Shown in pieces: positions 44,887 through 53,246 of a stretch of 64,000 nucleotides of DNA (position 1 is the first letter of the stretch; each line of letters starts with the position of its first letter). The notes beneath the pieces were generated by a model. That model searched no databases, was not told the DNA's origin, and was given only the letters and a program-made list of their open reading frames with translations. The DNA lies in the NCBI GenBank assembly GCA_944412495.1, contig CALYBL010000029.1, positions 153,770-217,769 on the forward strand, read 5' to 3'. The translations under genes and the position numbers were made by a program. Source of the DNA: an uncultured Clostridia bacterium (GTDB taxonomy: Bacteria > Bacillota > Clostridia > Oscillospirales > Acutalibacteraceae).

Positions 44887-45912
44887 TTGGAATTTAAGAT
44901 AAATCCCGATTCATACAACTCAATATTTGCAGTCCCGGCGGAGGTGGTCGACAGGCATATAAAGCTTGCGGGCAGCATACAGCTCAAGGCCCTGCTCTGG
45001 CTCCTGCGCCGCAACGGCGGGCAGTGGGAAATATCAGACATCGCAGCGGCACTTGGTGCAGCCGAGCCTGATGTAAGGGATGCGCTTCAATACTGGGTGG
45101 AGGCCGGCATTCTGATAAAGCGCGGTGCGGAGCAGACTGACGCTGCTGCCGAAGGCCGCACGGTCTCTGAGGCGGGAAACATAATTGAACTCACTGCTTC
45201 AGAGCACGACGCTGTACACAGCGTCTCGTCCGGAATTAAGGCGGCGGTGAAGCGGCATCAGACTCAAGCCGCCCAAAAGCCGACACGTGATGAGGTGGCG
45301 CGCCGCGGTGCCGAGTCGCCGGAGATAGCCTTTCTGCTTAACGAGGCGCAGAAGAAATTCGGCCGCAACATCACTCAGGCGGAGGCGTCTACGCTTGTGT
45401 GGCTGCACGACTACGAGGGGCTGCCGGTCGCAGTTATAATAATGATTATCGAATACATAGTTTCCGAGGGCAGGGGCACCATAAAATATCTTGAAAGGAC
45501 GGCGGTGGACTGGTCTCAAAAGGAGATAAACACCGTCGAAAAAGCTGAGAAGCACATCTGTGCAATAATGTCCAGCCGCAAGGCGTGGAACCGTGTTGAG
45601 CGCGCCATGTCCATAGATCACCGACGCCCCAGCGCAAAGGAGCAGCAGGCCGCCGACCGCTGGGTCAACGAATGGGGCTTTTCGCAGGATATGCTGCGTG
45701 CTGCTTACGACCAGTGCGTCGACGCGACGGCCAAAATATCCATTCCCTACATAAACAAGATACTCGAAAAGTGGCACAAGGCCGGCATAAAGACACCGGA
45801 GGATGTCGCGGACGGCAATGCCGAGCATGCCTCGTCAAGGTCGCAGAAAACGGCGCAGAAGTCTTATGACATTGACGAAATAGAGCGCAGGATAAACGAG
45901 CAGTATAAATAA
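44887..45912 (+). CDS. DnaD-domain replication initiation protein
   Basis: A 341-aa primosome-type protein. The N-terminal winged helix (residues 28-80; LKALLWLLRRNGGQWEISDI) is followed by two DnaD/DnaB_2 domains (about 135-210 and 225-300), the first with the AVDWSQKEI motif typical of the family. In Firmicutes DnaD and DnaB help DnaI load DnaC helicase at oriC or restart sites. TTG start after GGAGG. It is 14 bp before the dnaI-like gene, supporting a helicase-loading unit. Confidence 0.92.
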   Translation: MEFKINPDSYNSIFAVPAEVVDRHIKLAGSIQLKALLWLLRRNGGQWEISDIAAALGAAEPDVRDALQYWVEAGILIKRGAEQTDAAAEGRTVSEAGNIIELTASEHDAVHSVSSGIKAAVKRHQTQAAQKPTRDEVARRGAESPEIAFLLNEAQKKFGRNITQAEASTLVWLHDYEGLPVAVIIMIIEYIVSEGRGTIKYLERTAVDWSQKEINTVEKAEKHICAIMSSRKAWNRVERAMSIDHRRPSAKEQQAADRWVNEWGFSQDMLRAAYDQCVDATAKISIPYINKILEKWHKAGIKTPEDVADGNAEHASSRSQKTAQKSYDIDEIERRINEQYK

Positions 45913-45926
45913 AGGAGGTATTACGG

Positions 45927-46889
45927 GTGGGCTACGGCAGTGATATTTACCGGCAGGCATTTGAGGCAGTGAAGCAGCGGCGGCTCAAGGCCGAAGCTGT
46001 GCAGCGCGAGACCTATTCAAAGCTTTGCCGTCTGCGTCCGCGCATATCAGAGATAGACCATCAGCTTTCCTCTTTAGGGGTACAGGCTGCAAAGGCCGCG
46101 GCAGTCGGCGAAAGCGTTTTTGATATAAAAAAGGAGTATGATAAGCTCAGTGCCGAAAAGGGCCGGGCTTTGTCGGAGCTTGGGATAAGCCCCGACCGTC
46201 TTGAGCCGCATTATGAATGCAAAGAGTGCAATGACACTGGATATGTAAACGGCAGTCCGTGCAGCTGTGTAGAGCGTCTTGCGCGCGATATTGCATATGG
46301 CAGGCTCAACAGCACAGCTCCGGCCAAGCTGTCGGATTTTTCTTCATTTAATCTTGAGTATTACTCTGACAGGCCGCTCGAAAACGGCGATGTGCCGTCG
46401 AAAATAATGACTGACAACTTCATGTTCGCGATGGAGTATGCCTCAAAATTCAGCCTCTCCTCTAAAAGTGTGCTGTTCATGGGGCCGACGGGGCTTGGCA
46501 AGACACATCTTTCGCTTGCGATAGCAAAGTCTGTTATAGACAAAAACTACGGCGTGATATACGGCAGTGCACAGGACTTTATGCGCAAAATAGAAAACGA
46601 GCATTTCGGCAGGGAAAGCGGTGATGCTCTCGGCACTCTGCTGGAATGTGACCTGCTTATATTCGACGACCTCGGCACGGAGTTTAACACCGCCTTTTCC
46701 GTTTCGGTGCTTTACAACATAGTCAACACGCGGCTTTTATATTCACGCCCGACAATAATGAGTACCAATCTCACACTTAAGGAGATTGAGGACAGATACG
46801 GTGAACGAGTGCTTTCGAGGATAATAGGCAGTTATTTTATAAAAAAATTCTGCGGCGAGGATATCCGGAAAATAAAAGCCTTCGGATAG
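45927..46889 (+). CDS. DnaI/DnaC-like helicase loader ATPase
   Basis: A 320-aa AAA+ protein. The N-terminal ~100 residues are helical and end in a zinc-binding CKECNDTGYVNGSPCSCVERL-type cluster (four cysteines about residues 94-116). The ATPase has Walker A GPTGLGKTHLS, Walker B LLIFDDLGTE and ends FIKKFCGEDIRKIKAFG. This matches DnaI, which loads the replicative helicase. GTG start with AAAGGAGGT upstream. Confidence 0.94.
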   Translation: MGYGSDIYRQAFEAVKQRRLKAEAVQRETYSKLCRLRPRISEIDHQLSSLGVQAAKAAAVGESVFDIKKEYDKLSAEKGRALSELGISPDRLEPHYECKECNDTGYVNGSPCSCVERLARDIAYGRLNSTAPAKLSDFSSFNLEYYSDRPLENGDVPSKIMTDNFMFAMEYASKFSLSSKSVLFMGPTGLGKTHLSLAIAKSVIDKNYGVIYGSAQDFMRKIENEHFGRESGDALGTLLECDLLIFDDLGTEFNTAFSVSVLYNIVNTRLLYSRPTIMSTNLTLKEIEDRYGERVLSRIIGSYFIKKFCGEDIRKIKAFG

Positions 46890-46926
46890 CTATTTGCCGG
46901 CAGGCTGATAACGGGAGGAGATATTT

Positions 46927-47727
46927 ATGCTTAATCTGCTTACGATAGCCGGCTCCGACAGCTGCGGCGGCGCCGGGATACAGGCTGATATAAAGACATT
47001 TTGCGCGCACGGCTGCTACGGCATGAGTATAATCACCGCCGTAACCGCGCAAAATACGCAGGGCGTCGCTGCATCGCTCGACATTCCGCCGGAGATGATA
47101 ACGGCGCAGGCCGACGCTGTTTTCAGCGACATACGCGTCGACGCCGTCAAGACCGGCATGCTCTCATGCGTTGATACAATAAAATGCGTTTCGGACATTA
47201 TAAAAAAATACTCGCCTAAATTTTATGTGCTTGACCCGGTCATGATATCAAAAAGCGGCTTTGCACTGCTCAGGGACGACGCGGTGGAATCGGTTATATC
47301 TCTGCTGCTGCCGCTCTGCTGCATAGTCACGCCGAATATCCCGGAGGCAGAGAGGATATCCGGCATGAAAATAAAGTCGGAGACAGATGCGAGGGAGGCC
47401 GCAAAAAGAATATATTCCTTCGGGCCTAAAAGCGTGCTCATAAAGGGCGGGCATCTTGACGGCGACCCAACGGATTTGCTGTACGACGGAAGCTCCTTCA
47501 CTGTCTTCCCCGGCAGGAGGATAGACACCAAGAATACCCACGGCACCGGCTGTACCCTCTCCGCCGCTGTCGCCTGCAGTCTCGCCGCCGGCACGGATAT
47601 CACTGAAGCGGTAAGGCGCGCAAAGGCTTATGTCTCCACCGGCATTGAGCATTCACTCGATATAGGCTCCGGCTGCGGGCCGCTGCACCATTTTTACGAC
47701 CTGTACTCAAAGGGCAATATAAATTAA
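46927..47727 (+). CDS. thiD: Hydroxymethylpyrimidine/phosphomethylpyrimidine kinase
   Basis: A 266-aa ribokinase-fold enzyme for thiamine pyrimidine phosphorylation. TIAGSDSCGGAGIQADIKTF, DPVMISKSG, TPNIPEAERISG and the anion-hole/catalytic NTHGTGCTLSAAVA are visible. Related pyridoxal kinases of the same fold exist, so PLP salvage is a second possibility. GGGAGGAG precedes the ATG. No TPP riboswitch or other thi gene is nearby. Confidence 0.93.
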   Translation: MLNLLTIAGSDSCGGAGIQADIKTFCAHGCYGMSIITAVTAQNTQGVAASLDIPPEMITAQADAVFSDIRVDAVKTGMLSCVDTIKCVSDIIKKYSPKFYVLDPVMISKSGFALLRDDAVESVISLLLPLCCIVTPNIPEAERISGMKIKSETDAREAAKRIYSFGPKSVLIKGGHLDGDPTDLLYDGSSFTVFPGRRIDTKNTHGTGCTLSAAVACSLAAGTDITEAVRRAKAYVSTGIEHSLDIGSGCGPLHHFYDLYSKGNIN

Positions 47728-47885
47728 TATACATGGCCGCTGCACTTTACGGCAAGGTGAAGTCATACAGACAGTTCTGACTTACTGCCTGTTATTTCGA
47801 TTATACAAAAATTTTATACCTACTGACAAAAAAGCCGGTATACCCCCTTCCCTATTTTTAGTAAAAATTCACCCTGCCGCAGGGC

Positions 47886-47914
47886 TTGAAATTCGACAAA
47901 AGCAGTAGTATAAT
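47886..47914 (+). promoter_or_regulatory. Promoter of the T-box/ilvA transcript
   Basis: TTGAAA, 17-bp spacer, perfect TATAAT; transcription would start about 47921, just before the T-box stem I. Confidence 0.8.
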
Positions 47915-47920
47915 ACATTT

Positions 47921-48180
47921 AAATGCAGTGACGGAGACGTTGTCCGGCCAAATATTTTTCAGAGAGCCGCCGTGAAGGTGCGAGGCGGTAAAATATTCCG
48001 GGCATAATCCCTCCCGAGCAGACACGCCGAAACGGCAGTAAGCGTGGACGGTGCTCACCGTTATATGAGAGTGCAGCTATCATGCCGCATGCTGAGCGGC
48101 CGTATTTTTACGGCAAATAGAGTGGTACCGCGGAGATTTGTGTCTTCGTCTCTATATTGAGGCGAGGGCTTTTTTATTTG
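47921..48180 (+). ncRNA. T-box riboswitch leader of ilvA, probably isoleucine-specific
   Basis: Stem I contains the AGAGAG/GGTG region. The invariant T-box AGAGTGGTACCGCG lies at 48119-48132, followed by an 11-bp terminator stem and TTTTTT (48142-48177). In T-box leaders uncharged tRNA pairs with the specifier codon and the T-box bulge, favouring the antiterminator. The stem I 3' side reads CATAATCCCTCCCGAGC; I read ATC as the specifier, which fits isoleucine and IlvA, but the codon choice is less certain than the T-box itself. Confidence 0.93.
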
Positions 48181-48223
48181 CCCGACGCCTGACTGATAAA
48201 ATATTTTTATTGGGGGAAGCAAA

Positions 48224-49417
48224 ATGCTCACGCTTGACAAAATCTATCATGCCTCGTACGTCCTTAAGGGCCACATCCGGTACACCGACCTCATACATTC
48301 AACAGACATATGTCCCGGAACGGACCTTTATCTTAAGACCGAAAATCTTCAGGTCACCGGCGCCTTTAAGATACGCGGCGCTTTTTATAAGATATCGCAG
48401 CTCAGCGAGGAGGAGAAAAGCCGCGGCGTTATCGCCTGCTCTGCCGGCAACCACGCGCAGGGCGTTGCTTTGGCGTCGACGCGCAACGGCATAAAGTCGC
48501 TTATCTGCCTGCCGGACGGTGCGCCGATATCAAAGGTTGAGGCGACAAAGAAATACGGCGCGCAGGTAAAGCTGGTTGACGGCACCTACGACGATGCGTA
48601 TGAGGAGGCGCTCCGCCTTTATCAGAAGGAGGGATACACCTTCATTCACCCGTTTGACGACGAGGACGTGATAGCCGGACAGGGCACCATAGGCCTTGAG
48701 ATTTTGGAGCAGCTGCCTGACGTTGAATGCGTAATCGTCCCTATAGGCGGCGGCGGGCTCATATCCGGCGTGGCCATGGCCGTAAAGAAGCTTAATCCCA
48801 GCGTCAAGGTGTACGGCGTTCAGGCGAGCGGTGCGCCGAGCATGCAAAGGGCGGTTGCCGAGGGCAAAAAGATAACGCTTGACTCCGTCTCCACCATAGC
48901 CGACGGCATAGCCGTAAAGACCCCCGGTGATTTGACATATGAGCTGTGCAGCAAATATGTCGATGAAATAGTGACCGTTACCGACGACGAGATTTCCTCG
49001 GCCATACTCACGCTTATTGAGCAGCAGAAGCTGATAACCGAGGGTGCCGGCGCCGTAGCCGTTGCGGCGGCAATGTTCAACAAGGTGCCGATAGAGGGCA
49101 AAAAGACCGTATGCCTGCTTTCGGGCGGAAACATCGACGTCAATATTCTCTCACGCGTGATAAAGCGCGGCCTGCTCAAGTCCGGACGCACATATGCTCT
49201 CAGCATTGAGCTTATAGACAAGCCGGGCCAGCTCAAGGGAGTATCCTCCATAATAGCCGACACCGGCGCAAACGTAATCGCCATACACCACGAGCGCGCC
49301 GACGCGAACTCCGACATAAACGGCTGCTATCTCAGAGTCGTTATGGAGACGCGCAACTACGAGCATGTCGAGCAGGTAAAGAGCGCGCTGAAAAACGCCG
49401 GCTACAAAATTTCGTAG
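48224..49417 (+). CDS. ilvA: Threonine ammonia-lyase with C-terminal ACT domain
   Basis: A 397-aa PLP enzyme that converts threonine to 2-oxobutyrate, first step to isoleucine. The PLP lysine is in LQVTGAFKIRGAFYK, with SAGNHAQGVA, PIGGGGLISGVA and LLSGGNIDVNIL. Residues ~325-397 form a single ACT domain (ALSIELIDKPGQLKGVSSII) for allosteric control. GGGGGAAG precedes the ATG. Control by an isoleucine-type T-box argues for the biosynthetic role over a catabolic TdcB. Confidence 0.96.
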   Translation: MLTLDKIYHASYVLKGHIRYTDLIHSTDICPGTDLYLKTENLQVTGAFKIRGAFYKISQLSEEEKSRGVIACSAGNHAQGVALASTRNGIKSLICLPDGAPISKVEATKKYGAQVKLVDGTYDDAYEEALRLYQKEGYTFIHPFDDEDVIAGQGTIGLEILEQLPDVECVIVPIGGGGLISGVAMAVKKLNPSVKVYGVQASGAPSMQRAVAEGKKITLDSVSTIADGIAVKTPGDLTYELCSKYVDEIVTVTDDEISSAILTLIEQQKLITEGAGAVAVAAAMFNKVPIEGKKTVCLLSGGNIDVNILSRVIKRGLLKSGRTYALSIELIDKPGQLKGVSSIIADTGANVIAIHHERADANSDINGCYLRVVMETRNYEHVEQVKSALKNAGYKIS

Positions 49418-49511
49418 GCCATACACGATATATGTACGGCCCTTCCGGCATTGCCGGATAAGGAGCTGTGCTCTTAATAAATAGCTTTAAGCTGATACAG
49501 GAGGTATTATC

Positions 49512-49892
49512 ATGACAGAAAAAATATACACAAAAAATGCACCCGATGCGATAGGCCCATATTCGCAGGCTGCAGTGACCGGAGGCATGGTTTACACGTC
49601 CGGCCAGATTGCCATAGACCCGGCCACCGGAGAGCTGGACGGCAATGACATAAGGTCGCAGACACACAGGGTCATGAAAAATCTCGCCGCCGTGCTCGAG
49701 GCCGCCGGAAGCAGTCTTGACGAGTGCGTAAAGACCACCTGCTTTATAGCCGACATAGCCGATTTTTCCGCTTTCAACGAGGTATACGCCGAATATATCA
49801 CCTCGAAGCCGGCACGCTCCTGCGTCGCCGTAAAGTCGCTGCCGAAGAATGCACTTGTAGAGGTTGAGGTCATTGCGTCAGTAAAAAAATAA
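49512..49892 (+). CDS. ridA: RidA family 2-iminobutanoate/2-iminopropanoate deaminase
   Basis: A 126-aa YjgF/YER057c protein. AIGPYSQAAVTGGMVYTSGQ, the conserved Arg of the active site in KPARSCVAVKSLPKNALVEVE and the usual length are visible. RidA hydrolyses the reactive enamine/imine released by threonine dehydratase. It lies 94 bp after ilvA in the same transcript, so the enzyme and its detoxifier are co-regulated by the T-box. ACAGGAGGTATTATC precedes the ATG. Confidence 0.97.
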   Translation: MTEKIYTKNAPDAIGPYSQAAVTGGMVYTSGQIAIDPATGELDGNDIRSQTHRVMKNLAAVLEAAGSSLDECVKTTCFIADIADFSAFNEVYAEYITSKPARSCVAVKSLPKNALVEVEVIASVKK

Positions 49893-49916
49893 TGCCGGTA
49901 TCTAAATATAAAGCAC

Positions 49917-49952
49917 AAAAGTCCCCGTGCCTTAGGCGCGGGGACTTTTATT
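49917..49952 (+). terminator. Intrinsic terminator of ilvA-ridA
   Basis: AAAGTCCCCGTGCC pairs with GGCGCGGGGACTTT (one T-G pair), three-base loop, then TTTTATT; 25 bp after ridA. Confidence 0.93.
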
Positions 49953-50330
49953 GGGGTCGGGAATCCAAGGATTCTGTCGATAGCTATGACTATTGTCCGA
50001 TTAGCCTAAAGTGGTGCGTGAAGGCAGAAAAAGCGTCAGCGAAAGACATCAAATACGACGCAGCAGACGTGTAATGGATATTGCAAAGTCTGCTGGATGC
50101 GTGCGTGACCATTCCAACTTTTACGGCACAAAACCGCCGCTTCAGCGGTCCTGTTTATCTATTTGGCAGATCCTCCGATCCTGCTGCGGCAGAACGCATT
50201 AATAAGTAAATCTATTTAAAAGACGTATTTTAAAGCTGCTGAATATATTTTCAAGGCACGGGAAAAATAACTGCTGAACATATTTTATCTTTACCGGCGT
50301 GCCAGCAGTTTCTTCGCCGGCGTCTCAAAA
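49953..50330. other. About 380 bp without a supported gene
   Basis: A 60-codon open frame crosses the start of this region but overlaps the ridA terminator and has no ribosome binding site. Two similar words (GCTGCTGAATATATTTTC and CTGCTGAACATATTTTAT, about 50235-50285) form an imperfect direct repeat. Nothing else recognised. Confidence 0.5.
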
Positions 50331-50359
50331 AGGAGAAGCATGATTATATTTCTATAATC

Positions 50360-51049
50360 ATGGGTGAAAGCACAATGGCAGTGACATTTATCAGAGCAGT
50401 TATACTTTATGTGTGCGTCGTGATAGCACTGAGGCTTATGGGCAAACGGCAGATAGGCGAGATGCAGCCAAAAGAGCTCGTTATAACCATACTTATAGCC
50501 GAGCTTGCCGCAATTCCGATGTCAGACCTCAACAGCCCGCTTATAAACGGAGTGATAGCCATACTCACGCTTATTGTACTGGAAATATTTCTTTCTGTTA
50601 TATCGCTTAAAAGCAATACCTTTCGCAGACTCCTCAACGGCCGCCCCGCGATAGTTATCAATAAGGGAGTAATAGACCAGAAGGCGCTTAAAAATCTAAG
50701 ATTTACCGCTGAAGAGCTGATGGAAAGTCTTCGTCAGCAGGAGGTCTTCGATATTTCCGATGTAAAATATGCAATAGTGGAAACCACCGGAAAGCTCAGT
50801 GTGCTGCTCAACGCCGACAGGCAGCCGCTTACACCGTCAGACACTAAAACCGCTCCCGCGTCAGACGCAGCGCTTAATGTATGCCTTATCTGCGACGGAA
50901 AAATAAAAAAAGAGAGCTTTAACCGCTGCTCTCTTACTCAAAAGGACGTTGAACAAATTCTTACAACACGCCGGCTTAAGGTAAGGGACGTATTTCTCAT
51001 GACAGCCGATGAAAACGGAAATTACAATATCATAAGCAAGGACTGCTGA
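50360..51049 (+). CDS. DUF421 (YetF-family) membrane protein
   Basis: A 229-aa protein with three N-terminal membrane spans (about 6-24, 36-54, 63-83) and a cytoplasmic two-part domain. ALRLMGKRQIGEMQPKELVI and NGRPAIVINKGVID are the DUF421 hallmarks. The start is ambiguous: the strong AAAGGAG (50331-50337) is 23 bp before the ATG at 50360 and serves an out-of-frame five-codon ORF (50340-50357), and the next in-frame ATG is 50375. DUF421 and DUF4363 genes are commonly paired in Clostridia; some YetF/SpoVA-associated roles in spores are suggested but not settled. Confidence 0.9.
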   Translation: MGESTMAVTFIRAVILYVCVVIALRLMGKRQIGEMQPKELVITILIAELAAIPMSDLNSPLINGVIAILTLIVLEIFLSVISLKSNTFRRLLNGRPAIVINKGVIDQKALKNLRFTAEELMESLRQQEVFDISDVKYAIVETTGKLSVLLNADRQPLTPSDTKTAPASDAALNVCLICDGKIKKESFNRCSLTQKDVEQILTTRRLKVRDVFLMTADENGNYNIISKDC

Positions 51050-51137
51050 GCATCAAGCAACGTACTGCTCGGAAAATATGCCGCTGCCGCAATATCTGAT
51101 GCATATAGCGTCAGCGGCGTAAAATGGAGGGGATATT

Positions 51138-51518
51138 TTGAAAAGATTGATAGCGGCTGCCGTGCTCATGCTTATGCTCGTTTCTTTCTGCACCGTCGGC
51201 GTTGTCCAGATACTCAGCCACGAGGATAAAATAATCGGCATAATCTCACAGGCAGTAGAAGCGGCGGAAAACGAAGACTATCAGCTTGCCTACGAGCTTG
51301 CCGTAAAGAGCGAGGAGGAGTGGATAAGTTCAGAACAGGAGCTTGCCCCGTTTACGAGCCATCTTCATTTGAACGACGTGGGGCTGGCAATATCTAAACT
51401 TCCGCCTCTTATCAAATACGGCAACAAATCCCAGTTTATATCGGAATGCAAATATACAATAGTGCAGATAACGCATCTTGCCGACAGCGAGGTCCCCTCT
51501 CTGTCAAATATATTTTAA
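51138..51518 (+). CDS. DUF4363 family protein
   Basis: A 126-aa protein with an N-terminal membrane anchor (residues 3-25) and an extracellular helical domain rich in Glu, fitting DUF4363. TTG start after GGAGGGG. It follows the DUF421 gene by 88 bp, the usual partner arrangement. No catalytic motif is visible. An imperfect hairpin (TTAACCCC with GGGGTTAA, about 51521-51555) follows the stop and may end the transcript. Confidence 0.85.
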   Translation: MKRLIAAAVLMLMLVSFCTVGVVQILSHEDKIIGIISQAVEAAENEDYQLAYELAVKSEEEWISSEQELAPFTSHLHLNDVGLAISKLPPLIKYGNKSQFISECKYTIVQITHLADSEVPSLSNIF

Positions 51519-52099
51519 AGTTTAACCCCCGCCCGCAGCCAAGCGGACGGGGTTAATTATGTGTGCTTAAAAGCTGCGGGCCAGGCATTGCAAAATAGTA
51601 AAGCCGCCGGCAGGCGGGCAGCCAGCGCATGCTATGTAAATAGTCTCTCCTGACTCTTCAAATATTAGCAAACGGTCATTGCAGCACAGACACATGCGCC
51701 AATCACAGGCGGCTGAACACATTTTTTAAATTTGATAAAGCTTTCCTACAGCCTATAAAATTTTCTGCCTGCCGGCAGAGAAAAATTTTCCCCAGCTAAG
51801 GCTTTAACAGACGCTTGCAATGCCGCCTTATACATGCAAGCAGGCCGCTTTTAAACGGCATAGGCTCAACAGTATAACATTTTACTTCGCCGTCACCGGC
51901 TAAGCGGCTTGCCAAGTTAACCTGCGATGCACGGCAATTGCCGCGGCCCGTGTAAACACATCCCTGCCCCATATACCGCATTGCAGGGTGTACGTCTTTT
52001 ATCCGGGGCTATCACAACACAAACGATTGCTTTCGAGAGCTTATGCCTGTCAAGCAATGGCCGAACCGGCTTTTTTCATATATGCAAAAAAGCTTTGAT
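51519..52099. other. About 580 bp without a gene; inverted repeat at 51757-51789
   Basis: TCTGCC faces GGCAGA around a four-base loop with AAAATTT and AAAAATTTT flanks, which could work as a bidirectional terminator between the converging DUF4363 and methyltransferase genes. A 61-codon minus-strand frame at 51796-51981 has no family similarity or ribosome binding site. Confidence 0.55.
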
Positions 52100-52840
52100 T
52101 TACTTCCTCGCCCTGACGATAAGGAAATTCGGCTTTATATACTCCTGTTTAAATTTTGGGTGCTTTTTTACCACCTCGGAATCGGGAGAAGTTTCACAGA
52201 CTGCTTCTATAATAAACCCTGCATCAGCAATTTCGGTAAGTATTTCACCCATTGTACGGTGATATTTTTCAACTCCATCGACAAACCAGCTTATCACCCG
52301 AAGCCCGCTTTCATTGTAGTTTGAAAACTTATATGACACGGGCTCTCCTCGTTCATTACAGATATATCCTCCTTCCTCGCTGTTTTTTGTCGCGGTGACT
52401 ACCGGATGCTCCTGTGAAAACAAAAGCTGCCCTCCGTCATTTAATAATGCATATATGTCGCATATCAGCTTATGAAAATCCTCTATATAGTGAAAAGCAA
52501 GTGAGCTGTATACGAAATCGAATTTTTCATTTAAGGCGTGAATGTCGGTCATGCTCATATTTATATACTCAATTTCCTCTCCATATGATTCACGCCTTGC
52601 GACATCGAGCATTTTTTGCGATATATCGACGCCTACCACACGCTTTGCGCCGCGCCGCAGAAAATCCGCGCAGTTGCGGCCAAAGCCGCAGCCCAAATCC
52701 AGCACGGTTTTTCCTGCAAGGCACGGCAAAAGGCCGCGCATAGCCGGCTGCTCCAATAAATCGTTATAATTGTCACTGCGTTTTCTCAGCTCGTAATATC
52801 CACTGAAAAATTCCGGGTTGTCGTATATGTTCTGCTGCAT
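52100..52840 (-). CDS. Class I SAM-dependent methyltransferase
   Basis: A 246-aa cytoplasmic enzyme with motif I VLDLGCGFGRNCADFL, acidic motif VGVDISQKML and motif post-I FDFVYSSLAFHYIEDF, a typical Methyltransf_11/25 fold. GAGGAG lies 9 bp before the ATG at 52840. The gene stands alone and faces plus-strand genes at its 3' end. The substrate cannot be read from the sequence. Confidence 0.93.
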   Translation of the reverse strand: MQQNIYDNPEFFSGYYELRKRSDNYNDLLEQPAMRGLLPCLAGKTVLDLGCGFGRNCADFLRRGAKRVVGVDISQKMLDVARRESYGEEIEYINMSMTDIHALNEKFDFVYSSLAFHYIEDFHKLICDIYALLNDGGQLLFSQEHPVVTATKNSEEGGYICNERGEPVSYKFSNYNESGLRVISWFVDGVEKYHRTMGEILTEIADAGFIIEAVCETSPDSEVVKKHPKFKQEYIKPNFLIVRARK

Positions 52841-53246
52841 AAGCGTCATCTCCTCTTTTTATAATTGATTAAAAGCCATGAGACAAAGCAAGCGTCTGCT
52901 GCCGCAGGCTTAGCCGATGGTTTTAGCTTTTCGGGTCAGGCAGTGGGGAACTGATTTACAGTTCCATAATACATATTTCCGGCAAGCGCTTTCAAGACAC
53001 GCTGAATTTTATTTTATAGCTTCGTTAAGCACGGCCAAACGCCTTTTGCCGTTATAACGCTGATTTTGGATAGTTTGCCGCCAGCAGCCAGCTTCGCTGC
53101 AGTTTCAGGTAAGATTCTTTGCGAGGCACCTCCGCTAACAGGCTGCGATTTCTCTAAACGGCAAAACCGCCGAAGACGGTCAGGCCATCCCCGGCGGGAT
53201 TAATTTTGATTTTGTATCAGGAGGCATAGCCTTTGCCAAAATCCTC
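52841..53246. other. About 400 bp without a gene
   Basis: Between the hydrogenase stop and the methyltransferase start. I see no ORF, clear promoter or strong terminator. Confidence 0.5.

Noticed and set aside
49892..50202. Two 60-codon open frames after ridA
   Set aside because: The first overlaps the ridA terminator and neither has a ribosome binding site or recognisable domain.
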